This document shows, piece after piece, positions 1 to 9,291 of a stretch of DNA of 64,000 nt (positions within the stretch are counted from its first letter, which is position 1; each line of letters begins with the position of its first letter). The position numbers were made by a program, and so were the translations under genes. The stretch is from NCBI RefSeq assembly GCF_025460805.1, contig NZ_JAMXFJ010000003.1:345555-409554 (forward strand), read 5' to 3'. The stretch comes from Microvirga sesbaniae. GTDB taxonomy: Bacteria; Pseudomonadota; Alphaproteobacteria; Rhizobiales; Beijerinckiaceae. Under the pieces are notes generated by a model, which was not told where the DNA came from, did not search any database, and saw nothing but the letters and a program-made list of their open reading frames with translations.

Positions 1-1
1 G

Positions 2-667
2 ATCGGCATGTCGGAGTTCGACTCGACCTTCGTGTTCATGCCGCTGACCGAGGCTCAGAACTACTTCAACCGCAACAACGACGTGCAGCTCATCGAGGTC
101 TATCTCGACAATGCCGATCGGGTGGATGCGGCTCGCGCGGCGATCGACGAGGCGGCGGGCCGGCCGATCCTGATGACCGATTGGCGTCAGCGTAATCGAA
201 CATTCTTCGGCGCGCTGGAGGTCGAGCGGAACGTGATGTTCCTGATCCTGACACTGATCGTGCTCGTGGCGGCGCTCAACATCATCTCCGGGCTGATCAT
301 GCTCGTGAAGGACAAGTCGGAGGACATCGCGATCCTGCGCACCATGGGAGCGACCCGAGGGGCGGTCATGCGGGTGTTCCTGATCACGGGCGCTTCGATC
401 GGCATCGTCGGGACGATTGCAGGCTTCGGCCTCGGCCTGCTGCTTGCGCTCAATGTCGAAACCATTCGGGACGTCATCTCGCGGTTGACGAACACCAATC
501 TGTTCCCGGCGGAACTCTACTTCCTGAGCCGGCTGCCCGCCGAGGTGAACCCGACCGAAGTGGCGACCATCCTGATCATGGCGATGGTTCTGTCGCTTCT
601 GGCGACCCTCTATCCCTCCTGGCGGGCCGCGAAGCTCGATCCGGTCGAAGCGTTGCGTTACGGTTGA
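2..667 (+). CDS. Lipoprotein-releasing ABC transporter permease (LolC/LolE family), 5' end outside window
   Basis: This is the C-terminal part of an inner-membrane permease of the LolCDE system, which extracts lipoproteins from the inner membrane and hands them to LolA. The reading frame is open from the first base, so the ATG at 8 is internal. What remains is the end of the periplasmic domain followed by the FtsX-like core: three hydrophobic segments (about residues 74-98, 123-148 and 185-205 counted from the ATG at 8), the cytoplasmic coupling motif around [11 protein letters not shown], and the typical ending [10 protein letters not shown]. The ATPase gene lolD starts at or just after its stop. 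LolC and LolE cannot be told apart here; many alphaproteobacteria have a single LolC/E-type gene. Confidence 0.93.
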   Translation: MGMSEFDSTFVFMPLTEAQNYFNRNNDVQLIEVYLDNADRVDAARAAIDEAAGRPILMTDWRQRNRTFFGALEVERNVMFLILTLIVLVAALNIISGLIMLVKDKSEDIAILRTMGATRGAVMRVFLITGASIGIVGTIAGFGLGLLLALNVETIRDVISRLTNTNLFPAELYFLSRLPAEVNPTEVATILIMAMVLSLLATLYPSWRAAKLDPVEALRYG

Positions 668-669
668 GT

Positions 670-1365
<696 letters not shown>

Positions 1366-1392
1366 GAGATTCGCAAACCTGAAAGCGACGGT

Positions 1393-1530
1393 GCTCGAGC
1401 ATCGGACGGAAAAAGTGGACCCGCTTTCGGGATCCATTCCGATGCTGCACTCCTTGATGAGCGCATCGTTCGAGCCGACCCGAAGGGCCGCGCCGCCGAA
1501 TGCCGGACCCGCTTATCCGCACGATGCGCT
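1393..1530. repeat. Dispersed palindromic repeat, family A copy 1
   Basis: Two consecutive inverted repeats fill this non-coding interval. The first pairs GCATCGGA (1399-1406) with TCCGATGC (1438-1445) and encloses a GGAAAAAGTGG core. The second pairs AGCGCATCGT (1460-1469) perfectly with ACGATGCGCT (1521-1530). The same two-hairpin arrangement, with the core AAGTGGA and GGGCCGCG, recurs at 37811-37967, and partial copies occur at 18270-18322 and 20511-20550. This is an intergenic repeat of the BIME/RIME kind, not an insertion sequence: there is no open frame for a transposase. Confidence 0.75.
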
Positions 1531-1611
1531 GGCGAGCCTGGTGGCGAAGACGCCGGCCGGTGCCTTTTAACGCTTTGTTGACTCCGTCCCGCGCCTGGGT
1601 TCCGCACAGGC

Positions 1612-1655
1612 TTTACACAGAACATCCGATGAACAAAGATGAACATACTGGGAAC
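1612..1655 (+). promoter_or_regulatory. SOS promoter with two tandem LexA boxes
   Basis: Two alphaproteobacterial LexA boxes of the form GAAC-N7-GAAC occur in tandem: 1620-1634 and 1641-1655, exactly 21 bases (two helical turns) apart. A plausible sigma-70 promoter is interleaved: TTTACA at 1612-1617 and AAAGAT at 1635-1640 with a 17-base spacer. The first box fills the spacer and the second covers the expected start site, so LexA would block initiation. The lexA gene of this window (25946-26650) carries the same box type. The only coding sequence directly downstream is the 33-codon frame at 1670. Confidence 0.8.
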
Positions 1656-1669
1656 ACGGAGATCAAACC

Positions 1670-1771
1670 ATGCTTCGCTTCATCCTCGAGACCACCGCCG
1701 AAATCGCTTCTCTCGCCATGTTCGGGTCTGCCGTGGCAATCTGGGCTCTGGTCCTTTCTCCCATCGCTTGA
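1670..1771 (+). CDS. 33-residue SOS-controlled membrane peptide, SidA-like
   Basis: A 33-codon frame starts 14 bases after the second LexA box. ACGGAG at 1656-1661 is a good ribosome binding site 8 bases before the ATG. The peptide begins MLRFILETTAEIAS, an amphipathic stretch with R3, E7 and E11, and ends in one hydrophobic segment (about residues 13-32) suited to a single inner-membrane span; there is no signal-peptidase site. By established knowledge, Caulobacter SidA is a 29-residue, single-span, LexA-controlled peptide that inhibits division through FtsW/FtsN, and as I recall its gene neighbours dnaE. The next gene here is dnaE. Function is inferred from size, topology, promoter and location, not from an alignment; another small SOS membrane peptide is possible. 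Confidence 0.72.
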   Translation: MLRFILETTAEIASLAMFGSAVAIWALVLSPIA

Positions 1772-1775
1772 TACC

Positions 1776-1810
1776 GGGATCCACAAGAACCCACCGGGAT
1801 TCACAGGAAC
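1776..1810 (+). repeat. Imperfect 15-base direct repeat upstream of dnaE
   Basis: GGGATCCACAAGAAC (1776-1790) and GGGATTCACAGGAAC (1796-1810) are direct repeats with a 20-base period, lying between the small SOS gene and dnaE. Two differences separate them. Each ends in GAAC, but neither pair gives a proper GAAC-N7-GAAC box (GAAC-N7-GATT only). A regulatory role for dnaE is possible but unproven. Confidence 0.5.
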
Positions 1811-1889
1811 ATAGTCCTCGCGCCCGGTGATCGGACTCCGTTAACATAGAATCGTGCAACTATGCGTGCCATTCGATGAGTAGAGTTTT

Positions 1890-4800
1890 ATGGCGCGCAT
1901 TCTTCACGATATCGGCTTCGTCCATCTGCATGTCCATTCCTCGTACTCCCTGCTCGAGGGGGCGCTGAAGGTCGCGCAGCTCGCAAAGCTCGCCGCCGCC
2001 GACAAGCAGCCGGCGCTCGCACTCACCGACACCAACAACCTCTTCGGAGCCCTCGAGTTTTCCGAGAAGCTCGCGGGCTCGGGCATCCAGCCGATCGCCG
2101 GCGTCCAGCTCTCCGTCTGCTTCGAGGAGCCGGATCCGGTCGCCCGCGTGGTGCCGCAGCCATCGAACATCGTGCTGCTCGCGCAGACGGAGGAGGGGTA
2201 TCGCAACCTCATGCGCCTCGTGAGCCATGCCTATTTCGGCGTGCCGCTGGGTGAGAACCCGCGGGTGATGGCCCCCGCGCTCACGGCACACAGCGAGGGG
2301 CTGATCGCCCTGACGGGCGGATTCTCGGGCCCGCTCGATTGTGCGCTGCGCAACGGGGGGCGCCAGGATTTCGCGCAGGCCCGCCTCGACATGCTGAAAA
2401 GCGCCTTCGGTCATCAGCTCTACGTCGAGATCCAGCGCCATGGTCTCGAAGACGAGCGCGTGATCGAGAACGAGCTGCTGGCTTTGGCCGACCGGAACGG
2501 GCTGCCGATCGTCGCGGCCAACGAGCCCTTCTTCTCGTCGGCGAAGGACTACGAGGCGCACGATGCGCTGCTCGCCATCGCGGAGGGGCAGATCGTCTCG
2601 AACCCCAACCGGCGCCGCCTCTCTCCGGAACACCACTTCAAGACGCGCCAGCAGATGATGGAGCTGTTCGCGGATCTGCCCGATGCGCTCCAGGCGAGCG
2701 TCGAGATCGCCATGCGCTGCGCCACGCGGGTGCGGACCCGCAAGCCCATCCTGCCGAATTTCGGCACGGGCCCCGACGCGGTTTCCCTGGACGAAGGCGA
2801 GGAGCTGAAACGGCAGGCCGAGGAAGGGCTCGAGAAGCGCCTCGCGGCTCATGGACCCGCGCCGGGTCTGACCGAGCAGGATTACCGGGACCGGCTCGCC
2901 TACGAGATCGGCATCATCCGGAACATGAAGTTTCCGGGATACTTCCTGATCGTGTCCGACTTCATCAAATGGGCGAAGGACCACAACATTCCGGTCGGAC
3001 CGGGACGTGGGTCGGGAGCAGGCTCCCTCGTGGCCTATGCGCTCACCATCACGGATCTCGATCCCCTGCGGTTCGCCCTGCTGTTCGAGCGCTTCCTCAA
3101 CCCGGAACGCGTCTCGATGCCCGACTTCGACATCGACTTCTGCGTGGAGGGCCGAGAGCGCGTCATCGAATACGTGCAGCAGCGCTACGGCGAGGAGCAG
3201 GTCGCGCAGATCATCACCTTCGGTACGCTGCTCGCCCGCGGCGTGATGCGCGACGTCGGCCGCGTGCTTGAAATGCCCTACGGGCAGGTGGACAAGCTCA
3301 CCAAGCTCGTGCCGCAGAACCCGGCCAATCCGGTCACCCTCGCGCAAGCCATCGAGGGCGAGCCGAAGCTTCAGGCGGCCATCGACGAGGAACCGGTCGT
3401 CAAGCGCATGCTCGACATCGCGCAGAAGCTCGAAGGCCTTCACCGGCACGCCTCGACCCACGCCGCCGGCGTGGTGATCGGCGACCGGCCATTGCAGGAA
3501 TTGGTGCCGCTCTATCGAGACCCGAAGACCGGCATGCGGGTGACCCAGTTCAACATGAAATGGGTCGAGCAGGCCGGCCTCGTGAAGTTCGACTTCCTCG
3601 GGCTCAAGACCCTCACGGTTCTGCGGACTGCGGTCGATCTCATTCGACGGAAGGGGATCGAGGTCGATCTCTCGGCCCTGCCGCTCGACGACCGCAAGAC
3701 CTACGAGATGCTGCGGCGCGGCGAGACGGTCGGCGTGTTCCAGGTGGAATCGGCGGGCATGCGCAAGGCTCTGGTCGAGATGGAGACCGACCGCTTCGAG
3801 GACATCATCGCCCTCGTGGCGCTCTATCGCCCGGGCCCGATGGCGAACATCCCGGTCTACTGCGCGCGCAAGCTCGGCAAGGACGAGCACAACAAGAAGG
3901 ACTGGTATCCCCACGACAAGCTGGAGCCCATCCTGCGCGAGACCTTCGGCATCATCGTCTACCAGGAGCAGGTGATGGAGGTGGCGAAAGTCCTCTCCGG
4001 CTACTCGCTCGGCGATGCCGATCTTCTGCGCCGCGCCATGGGCAAGAAGATCAAGGCGGAGATGGATGCGCAGCGCGAGCGCTTCGTGTCCGGGGCGAAG
4101 GAGGGCGGGCTCGACAAGGCGAAATCCAACGAGATCTTCGACCTGCTCGCCAAGTTCGCGGATTACGGGTTCAACAAGAGCCACGCGGCCGCCTATGCTC
4201 TCGTGGCGTTCCAGACGGCCTATCTCAAAGCCAATCATGCGGTCGAGTTCCTGGCCGCGTCGATGACGCTCGATCTCGACAACACCGACAAGCTGGCCGA
4301 ATTCCGCCGCGAAGCGCAGCGCCTCGGGTTCAAGGTCATCCCGCCGTCGATCAACCGGTCGGGCGTCGTCTTCGACGTGACCTATGACGAAGACGGCAAG
4401 GGCCAGATTCTGTATGCCCTTGCGGCCGTCAAAGGGGTCGGTCGCCAGGCCATCGAGAGCGTCGTCGAGGCGCGCGGCGACAAGCCGTTCAAGGACCTTG
4501 CGGACTTCGCCCGACGCATCAATCCGCGCATGCTCAACAAGCGCACGCTCGAGAACCTGATCGCAGCCGGGGCCTTCGACGAGCTGGAGCCCGACCGGGC
4601 GAAGGCCTGCGCGTCGGTCGACGCCATGATGAGCCTCGCCCAGCAATCTCACGAGGCGGCCAACGGCGGCATGATGGACATGTTCGGCGGTGTCGCGTCG
4701 GCGGATGTGCAGCTGCGCATCGGACCCTATGATCCATGGCCCGCCGCCGAGAGGCTGCAGCGGGAATACGACGCCGTCGGTTTCTTCCTCTCCGGCCATC

Positions 4801-5363
4801 CCCTCGACGAGTACGGCGACCTTCTCAAGAAACTGCGTGTGCAGACCTGGGTCGAGTTCTGCCGCTCGGTCAAGGCGGGCAATTCCGTGGGTCGGGTCGC
4901 CGCCACCGTGCTCGACAGGCAGGAGCGCCGCACCAAGACGGGCAACAAGATGGGCATCCTCGTGCTGTCCGATCAGACCGGGCAGTTCGAAGCCATCATC
5001 TTCTCCGAAGGCCTGCAGCGTCTCCGGGATGTCCTCGAGCCGGGCTCCGCCGTGGTTCTGATGCTTCAGGCCGGGCTCGAGGGCGAAGAGGTGAGGGCGC
5101 GCATCGGCATGGCCGAGCCGCTGGACGAGGCGGTCGCCAAGCACCAGAAGAGCATGCGCATCTTCCTGCGCGACGAACGGCCGATTCCCAGCGTCTACGA
5201 GCGGCTCAAGGTCCGGGGCGAGGGCGAGGTTTCCCTCGTGCTCATCCTCGACGACGGCGACCGGGAGGTGGAGGTCAAGCTCCCCGGTAAATACATGGCC
5301 AGTCCCCAGATCGCGGGCGCGCTCCGGGCGGTGCCGGGCGTGGTGGACGTGCACATGAACTGA
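1890..5363 (+). CDS. dnaE: DNA polymerase III subunit alpha
   Basis: Catalytic subunit of the replicative polymerase. At 1157 residues it has the normal length of DnaE1. The N-terminal PHP domain begins FVHLHVHSSYSLLEG (about residues 10-24). The polymerase palm has GPGRGSGAGS, the metal-binding PDFDIDF (about 411-417), and a third acidic residue in VKFDFLGLKT (about 568). Fingers motifs YRPGPM and IVYQEQVMEV follow. An MMDMF stretch near 928-932 sits where the E. coli enzyme has its internal clamp-binding motif. The C-terminal third carries HhH and OB-fold regions. The ATG at 1890 gives the usual start; no strong hairpin separates it from the SOS gene upstream, so damage-induced read-through is conceivable. 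Confidence 0.98.
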   Translation: MARILHDIGFVHLHVHSSYSLLEGALKVAQLAKLAAADKQPALALTDTNNLFGALEFSEKLAGSGIQPIAGVQLSVCFEEPDPVARVVPQPSNIVLLAQTEEGYRNLMRLVSHAYFGVPLGENPRVMAPALTAHSEGLIALTGGFSGPLDCALRNGGRQDFAQARLDMLKSAFGHQLYVEIQRHGLEDERVIENELLALADRNGLPIVAANEPFFSSAKDYEAHDALLAIAEGQIVSNPNRRRLSPEHHFKTRQQMMELFADLPDALQASVEIAMRCATRVRTRKPILPNFGTGPDAVSLDEGEELKRQAEEGLEKRLAAHGPAPGLTEQDYRDRLAYEIGIIRNMKFPGYFLIVSDFIKWAKDHNIPVGPGRGSGAGSLVAYALTITDLDPLRFALLFERFLNPERVSMPDFDIDFCVEGRERVIEYVQQRYGEEQVAQIITFGTLLARGVMRDVGRVLEMPYGQVDKLTKLVPQNPANPVTLAQAIEGEPKLQAAIDEEPVVKRMLDIAQKLEGLHRHASTHAAGVVIGDRPLQELVPLYRDPKTGMRVTQFNMKWVEQAGLVKFDFLGLKTLTVLRTAVDLIRRKGIEVDLSALPLDDRKTYEMLRRGETVGVFQVESAGMRKALVEMETDRFEDIIALVALYRPGPMANIPVYCARKLGKDEHNKKDWYPHDKLEPILRETFGIIVYQEQVMEVAKVLSGYSLGDADLLRRAMGKKIKAEMDAQRERFVSGAKEGGLDKAKSNEIFDLLAKFADYGFNKSHAAAYALVAFQTAYLKANHAVEFLAASMTLDLDNTDKLAEFRREAQRLGFKVIPPSINRSGVVFDVTYDEDGKGQILYALAAVKGVGRQAIESVVEARGDKPFKDLADFARRINPRMLNKRTLENLIAAGAFDELEPDRAKACASVDAMMSLAQQSHEAANGGMMDMFGGVASADVQLRIGPYDPWPAAERLQREYDAVGFFLSGHPLDEYGDLLKKLRVQTWVEFCRSVKAGNSVGRVAATVLDRQERRTKTGNKMGILVLSDQTGQFEAIIFSEGLQRLRDVLEPGSAVVLMLQAGLEGEEVRARIGMAEPLDEAVAKHQKSMRIFLRDERPIPSVYERLKVRGEGEVSLVLILDDGDREVEVKLPGKYMASPQIAGALRAVPGVVDVHMN

Positions 5364-5655
5364 CGCGGCCGGAACGGCCCTCACGGAGTGCGGGAGCGAG
5401 CCCCGCCTCAGCGACGGCCGGTCTTCGCAGCCGGGGGCTCGGCACCGGAATCATGGACGTCGCCGAGGCAGCGGCGGCCGGGCGGGGGGCTTCACCGGGA
5501 AGCTCGGCCATGCCGTCCTCGGACCCTCGAGAATCGGCCCGGAGAAACTCCCCGAGGCAACTCCCCGAGGCCGTGCGAGATTCCTTCCGGGAAAGCGATT
5601 CCGCAGCTGACGGGTCTTCCGAGAGCAGGCCACGTCGGCCTTCCCATCCTTTGGC
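5364..5655. other. Non-coding interval between dnaE and the rpsB promoter
   Basis: No credible gene is present. A small hairpin (GGCCG-GAA-CGGCC, 5367-5379) follows the dnaE stop, and CGAGCCCC (5397-5404) can pair with GGGGCTCG (5434-5441); neither has a T-run. A short tandem repeat of CTCCCCGAGG occurs around 5550-5572. Open frames here have no ribosome binding site or recognisable product. Confidence 0.6.
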
Positions 5656-5684
5656 TTGCATTTCCGAGCCTTTACCCCTATATG
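5656..5684 (+). promoter_or_regulatory. Promoter of the rpsB operon
   Basis: TTGCAT (5656-5661) and TATATG (5679-5684) are separated by 17 bases, a good match to the alphaproteobacterial housekeeping promoter. Transcription would begin near 5691, leaving a leader of about 100 bases before rpsB. That leader could carry S2 feedback control as in other bacteria, but I do not recognise a known structure in it. Confidence 0.65.
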
Positions 5685-5789
5685 CGCGCCTATCCCACAC
5701 GCGGAATCCACCTCATAAGCCCATGAGGTATCCCGGTGGCCGGTTCGACCGGTCCACTGTTCCGCGGAGGCTTAACCGGAGAACAAACT

Positions 5790-6812
5790 ATGGCGCTTCC
5801 CGATTTCTCGATGCGCAGCCTGCTTGAGGCTGGCGCTCACTTTGGCCACCAGGCCCACCGTTGGAACCCGAAGATGGGTCAGTACATCTTCGGCACCCGC
5901 AACAACATCCACATCATCGACCTCGCCCAGACGGTTCCGATGCTGCACCGGGCCCTCCAGGCCGTCAGCGACACGGTCGCCAAGGGTGGCCGCGTGCTCT
6001 TCGTCGGCACCAAGCGTCAGGCTTCCGACGCGGTGGCCGATGCGGCCAAGCGTTCGGCCCAGTACTACGTCAACTCCCGCTGGCTCGGCGGCATGCTGAC
6101 GAACTGGAAGACGATCTCCGGGTCGATCCAGCGCCTGCGCAAGGTCGACGAGATCCTCGCCGGCGGCGGCCAGGGCCTCACGAAGAAAGAGCGTCTCATG
6201 CTCGCCCGTGAGAAGGAGAAGCTCGAGCGTGCTCTCGGCGGCATCAAGGACATGGGCGGCACGCCCGACCTGATCTTCGTCATCGACACCAACAAGGAGC
6301 AGCTGGCGATCCAGGAGGCCAAGCGCCTTGGCATCCCGGTGGCCGCCATCGTCGACACGAACTGCGATCCGGACGGCATCACCTTCCCGGTTCCGGCCAA
6401 TGACGACGCTGGCCGCGCGATCTCGCTCTACTGCGATCTGGTCGCTCGGGCCGCTCTCGACGGCATCTCCCGTGGCGCTGGCGCCATGGGCATCGACATC
6501 GGCGAGTCCGAGAACCCGATGGCCGAGGAGCTCCCGGCGAACGACACGGCTGTCGCCGCCTACGAGGGCGAGCAGTTCGAGCGTCTCGCGGCTCCCCGCG
6601 GCGCGCCCGACGATCTGACCAAGCTGAACGGCGTCGGCCCGCAGCTCGAGAAGAAGCTCAACGAGGCCGGCATCTTCCATTACTGGCAGCTGGCCGCCAT
6701 GCAGCCGGGCGATGTCGCCCAGCTCGACAAGGACCTGAAGCTGAACGGCCGCCTGGAGCGTGACGGCTGGATCAACCAGGCCCGCTCGATGATTGAAGCC
6801 GCTGCTGCGTGA
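5790..6812 (+). CDS. rpsB: 30S ribosomal protein S2 with C-terminal helix-hairpin-helix extension
   Basis: Small-subunit ribosomal protein S2. The first 230 or so residues are a standard S2 (start [20 protein letters not shown]; later [12 protein letters not shown] and [13 protein letters not shown]). The protein runs to 340 residues, about 100 more than E. coli S2. The tail (about 273-340) contains [20 protein letters not shown] followed by a hydrophobic/aromatic stretch and [11 protein letters not shown], a helix-hairpin-helix-like module also seen at the ends of some other alphaproteobacterial proteins. I chose the ATG at 5790 because GGAG lies 8 bases upstream; an in-frame GTG at 5736 would add 18 non-conserved residues. 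Confidence 0.97.
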   Translation: MALPDFSMRSLLEAGAHFGHQAHRWNPKMGQYIFGTRNNIHIIDLAQTVPMLHRALQAVSDTVAKGGRVLFVGTKRQASDAVADAAKRSAQYYVNSRWLGGMLTNWKTISGSIQRLRKVDEILAGGGQGLTKKERLMLAREKEKLERALGGIKDMGGTPDLIFVIDTNKEQLAIQEAKRLGIPVAAIVDTNCDPDGITFPVPANDDAGRAISLYCDLVARAALDGISRGAGAMGIDIGESENPMAEELPANDTAVAAYEGEQFERLAAPRGAPDDLTKLNGVGPQLEKKLNEAGIFHYWQLAAMQPGDVAQLDKDLKLNGRLERDGWINQARSMIEAAAA

Positions 6813-6856
6813 GCCTGACGGCGCCGCACCATGCAGCGCCGCTTGAACGATTGACC

Positions 6857-6885
6857 GAGCCCGGCGTTCCACGAGCGCCGGGCTC
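6857..6885 (+). terminator. Hairpin between rpsB and tsf (possible attenuator)
   Basis: GAGCCCGGCG (6857-6866) pairs perfectly with CGCCGGGCTC (6876-6885) around a 9-base loop, followed by CCTCT rather than a T-run. It lies in the 105-base gap between rpsB and tsf. A partial terminator or RNA-stabilising hairpin between these two genes would adjust the S2 to EF-Ts ratio. Confidence 0.55.
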
Positions 6886-6917
6886 CCTCTATGCATGAAC
6901 CTTTGAAAGGAATAGCC

Positions 6918-7847
6918 ATGGCGAACATTACCGCTGCGATGGTGAAGGAGCTGCGCGAGACGACCAGCGCCGGCATGATGGACTGCAAGGCCGCGCTTGC
7001 CGAAACGAACGGCGACATGGAGGCGGCGATCGACTGGCTCCGCAAGAAGGGTCTCTCGAAGGCTGCCAAGAAGGCCGGTCGCGTTGCGGCCGAGGGCTTG
7101 GTGGCGGTCGAATCCGCCGGTCACACGGCGACGATCCTCGAGGTCAATTCCGAGACCGACTTCGTCGCCCGCAACGACCAGTTCCAGGCCTTCGTTCGCG
7201 AAGCCGCCAAGATCGGCCTGATGGGCAACGGCACCCTCGAGTCCCTCGAGGCCGCCCACTTCCCGGGCTCGCAGACGACGGTCAAGGATCGCCTGCAGGA
7301 GCTCATCGCCACCATCGGCGAGAACATGACCCTGCGCCGGATCGCCAAGCTCGAGGTCTCCAAGGGCGTGATCGCGTCCTATGTCCACAACGCGGTGACC
7401 GAAGGCCTCGGCAAGATCGGCGTGCTCGTGGCGCTCGAATCCGAAGGCGACGTGACCGTCCTCGGCACCCTCGGCCGCCAGATCGCCATGCACGTGGCCG
7501 CCACCAGCCCGGTGGCGCTGGACGCCTCCGGAGTCGATCAGGCGACGATCGAGCGTGAGAGCGCCATCCTGCGCGACAAGAACGCCGGCAAGCCGGACCA
7601 CGTCATGCAGAAGATCATCGAGAGCGGCCTGAAGAGCTACTTCAAGGAGGTCACCCTCCTGGAGCAGCCTTTCGTTCACGATCCCTCGAAGACCGTGACC
7701 CAGGTCCTCAAGGAGGCCGAGTCGAAGGCCGGCAAGCCGGTGACCCTCAAGGCCTTCGTCCGCTATGCTCTCGGCGAGGGCATCGAGAAGGAAGAAGCCC
7801 CGGACTTCGCGGCTGAAGTGGCCGCCCAGGCCGGTCTCAAGGCCTAA
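6918..7847 (+). CDS. tsf: Translation elongation factor Ts
   Basis: Guanine nucleotide exchange factor that recycles EF-Tu-GDP. The 309-residue length is typical. The N-terminal UBA-like segment reads [16 protein letters not shown], followed by GAGMMDCK-type residues ([11 protein letters not shown]), and the EF-Tu contact motif ETDFVARND lies near residues 80-88. The ATG at 6918 is preceded by AAAGGA (6906-6911); the upstream in-frame ATG at 6891 lacks a ribosome binding site and conservation. It follows rpsB in the usual order and is closed by a strong terminator at 7861-7888. Confidence 0.97.
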   Translation: MANITAAMVKELRETTSAGMMDCKAALAETNGDMEAAIDWLRKKGLSKAAKKAGRVAAEGLVAVESAGHTATILEVNSETDFVARNDQFQAFVREAAKIGLMGNGTLESLEAAHFPGSQTTVKDRLQELIATIGENMTLRRIAKLEVSKGVIASYVHNAVTEGLGKIGVLVALESEGDVTVLGTLGRQIAMHVAATSPVALDASGVDQATIERESAILRDKNAGKPDHVMQKIIESGLKSYFKEVTLLEQPFVHDPSKTVTQVLKEAESKAGKPVTLKAFVRYALGEGIEKEEAPDFAAEVAAQAGLKA

Positions 7848-7860
7848 GTCGAACCTGAGT

Positions 7861-7888
7861 AAAACGGCGGCTCTTCAGCCGCCGTTTT
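7861..7888 (+). terminator. Rho-independent terminator after tsf
   Basis: AAAACGGCGGCT (7861-7872), a CTTC loop, and AGCCGCCGTTTT (7877-7888) form a perfect 12-pair hairpin ending in four T residues. It lies 13 bases after the tsf stop, so pyrH, which starts at 7919, probably depends on read-through or its own promoter. Confidence 0.85.
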
Positions 7889-7918
7889 CATGAGAGGCTC
7901 GAAAAGAAAGGTCTGACG

Positions 7919-8632
7919 ATGGCAACGTTCCGGCGCATCCTGGTTAAGCTTTCCGGTGAGGCCCTGATGGCTCCCGATGGCTACTGGCTGGATTCTCAGA
8001 TCCTGTCATCCCTGGCGGAAGATCTGGCCCAGGCCACCCGCGCGGGCTTCGAGATCGCCGTCGTCATCGGCGGCGGCAACATCATTCGCGGCGCCCGCAT
8101 GAGCGCAGCCGGCTGGATCGACCGGCCCACGGCCGATTCCATGGGCATGCTCGGCACCGTCATGAACTCCCTTGCCGTCGAGACGGCCCTGAACGCGGCC
8201 GGCGTTCCGGCCAGGACCATGTCGGCCGTCTCCATGCCGACGATCTGCGAGACCTACGCCCGTCAGCCGGCGCTGCACCACCTCGACAAGGGGCAGGTGG
8301 TGGTTCTGGCCGGCGGTACGGGCAACCCGTTCTTCACCACCGACACCGCCGCCGTCCTGCGCGCCGCCGAGCTTCGCTGCGACGCCGTCCTGAAGGCCAC
8401 CCAGGTCGATGGCGTCTACTCGGCGGATCCGAAAAAGGACCCCGGCGCGATCCGATTCGACCGGTTGACCCACGACGAGGCCATCGCCAAGGACCTGAAG
8501 GTCATGGACACGGCGGCCTTCGCCCTGGCGCGGGAGAGCCGGCTCTCGATCATCGTGGGCTCCGTGCATGCCCCGAGTTCCGTGACGGCGCTTCTCCAGG
8601 GGAAAGTGCCGTCCACCGTGGTCGCCCCTTGA
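7919..8632 (+). CDS. pyrH: Uridylate kinase
   Basis: UMP kinase of the amino-acid-kinase fold, making UDP for pyrimidine nucleotides and, through UTP, for UDP-sugars. The 237-residue length is normal. The phosphate-binding start VKLSGEALM is at residues 7-15, the GGGN loop (VIGGGNIIRG) near 54-63, and the DTAA stretch TTDTAAVLRAAEL near 140. The C-terminal region has the KVMDTAAFALARE signature. AGAAAGG stands about 8 bases before the ATG. It sits between tsf and frr in the conserved order. Confidence 0.97.
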   Translation: MATFRRILVKLSGEALMAPDGYWLDSQILSSLAEDLAQATRAGFEIAVVIGGGNIIRGARMSAAGWIDRPTADSMGMLGTVMNSLAVETALNAAGVPARTMSAVSMPTICETYARQPALHHLDKGQVVVLAGGTGNPFFTTDTAAVLRAAELRCDAVLKATQVDGVYSADPKKDPGAIRFDRLTHDEAIAKDLKVMDTAAFALARESRLSIIVGSVHAPSSVTALLQGKVPSTVVAP

Positions 8633-8703
8633 TCCAAGGGCCTTGATGCTGGACCCTGGGAAGCGTAAGCCCGTTTAAATAGTTCGCGTAAGGACAAATT
8701 CTG

Positions 8704-9264
8704 ATGGCCACGACCTTTGATCTCGCCGATGTGAAGCGCCGCATGCAGGGCGCCATCAACGCTTTCAAGAACGACCTGGCTAGCCTGCGCACCGGGCGCG
8801 CCTCGCCGAACCTGCTCGACCCCATCCAGATCGACGCCTACGGGTCCCTGATGCCGATCAGCCAGGTTGCCACCGTCAACGTGCCTGAGCCGCGCCTGCT
8901 GAGCGTTCAGGTCTGGGATCGGGGCATGGTGGCGGCCGTCGAGAAGGCGATCCGGGAATCGGATCTCGGGCTCAATCCGCAGACGGAAGGGCAGGTGATC
9001 CGCCTGCGCATTCCCGAGATGAACGAGCAGCGCCGCAAGGAGATGGTGAAGGTGGCGCACAAATATGCCGAGGAGGCGCGGGTCGCCGTTCGACACGTCC
9101 GACGCGATGGCCTCGACCTGCTCAAGAAGCTTGAGAAGGACAGCGCGATCAGCGAGGATGACGGCAAGCGTCATGCGGATCAGGTTCAGAAGGCGACCGA
9201 CCAGTTCGTGGCCGAGATCGACAGCCTTCTCGTCACCAAGGAAAAGGAAATCATGCACGTCTGA
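8704..9264 (+). CDS. frr: Ribosome recycling factor
   Basis: Splits post-termination ribosomes together with EF-G. The 186-residue length is typical, and the family signatures are visible: the N-terminal [19 protein letters not shown], the middle [16 protein letters not shown], and the helix [16 protein letters not shown]. The C-terminus KEKEIMHV is typical. AAGGA at about 8690 serves as ribosome binding site. It follows pyrH after 71 bases and precedes uppS after 27 bases. Confidence 0.97.
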   Translation: MATTFDLADVKRRMQGAINAFKNDLASLRTGRASPNLLDPIQIDAYGSLMPISQVATVNVPEPRLLSVQVWDRGMVAAVEKAIRESDLGLNPQTEGQVIRLRIPEMNEQRRKEMVKVAHKYAEEARVAVRHVRRDGLDLLKKLEKDSAISEDDGKRHADQVQKATDQFVAEIDSLLVTKEKEIMHV

Positions 9265-9291
9265 CAGCCAGGCGCGCATTGGGACGGACAT

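Noticed and set aside
1860..5384. A 1174-residue open frame antisense to dnaE
   Set aside because: It mirrors dnaE codon for codon; its composition is the His/Asp/Glu/Leu/Arg-rich type expected on the complement of GC-rich genes, with no ribosome binding site or family.
5741..5760. GGTTCGACCGGTCC looked like a tRNA T-arm
   Set aside because: There is no acceptor stem or anticodon arm at the required distances; it lies in the rpsB leader.
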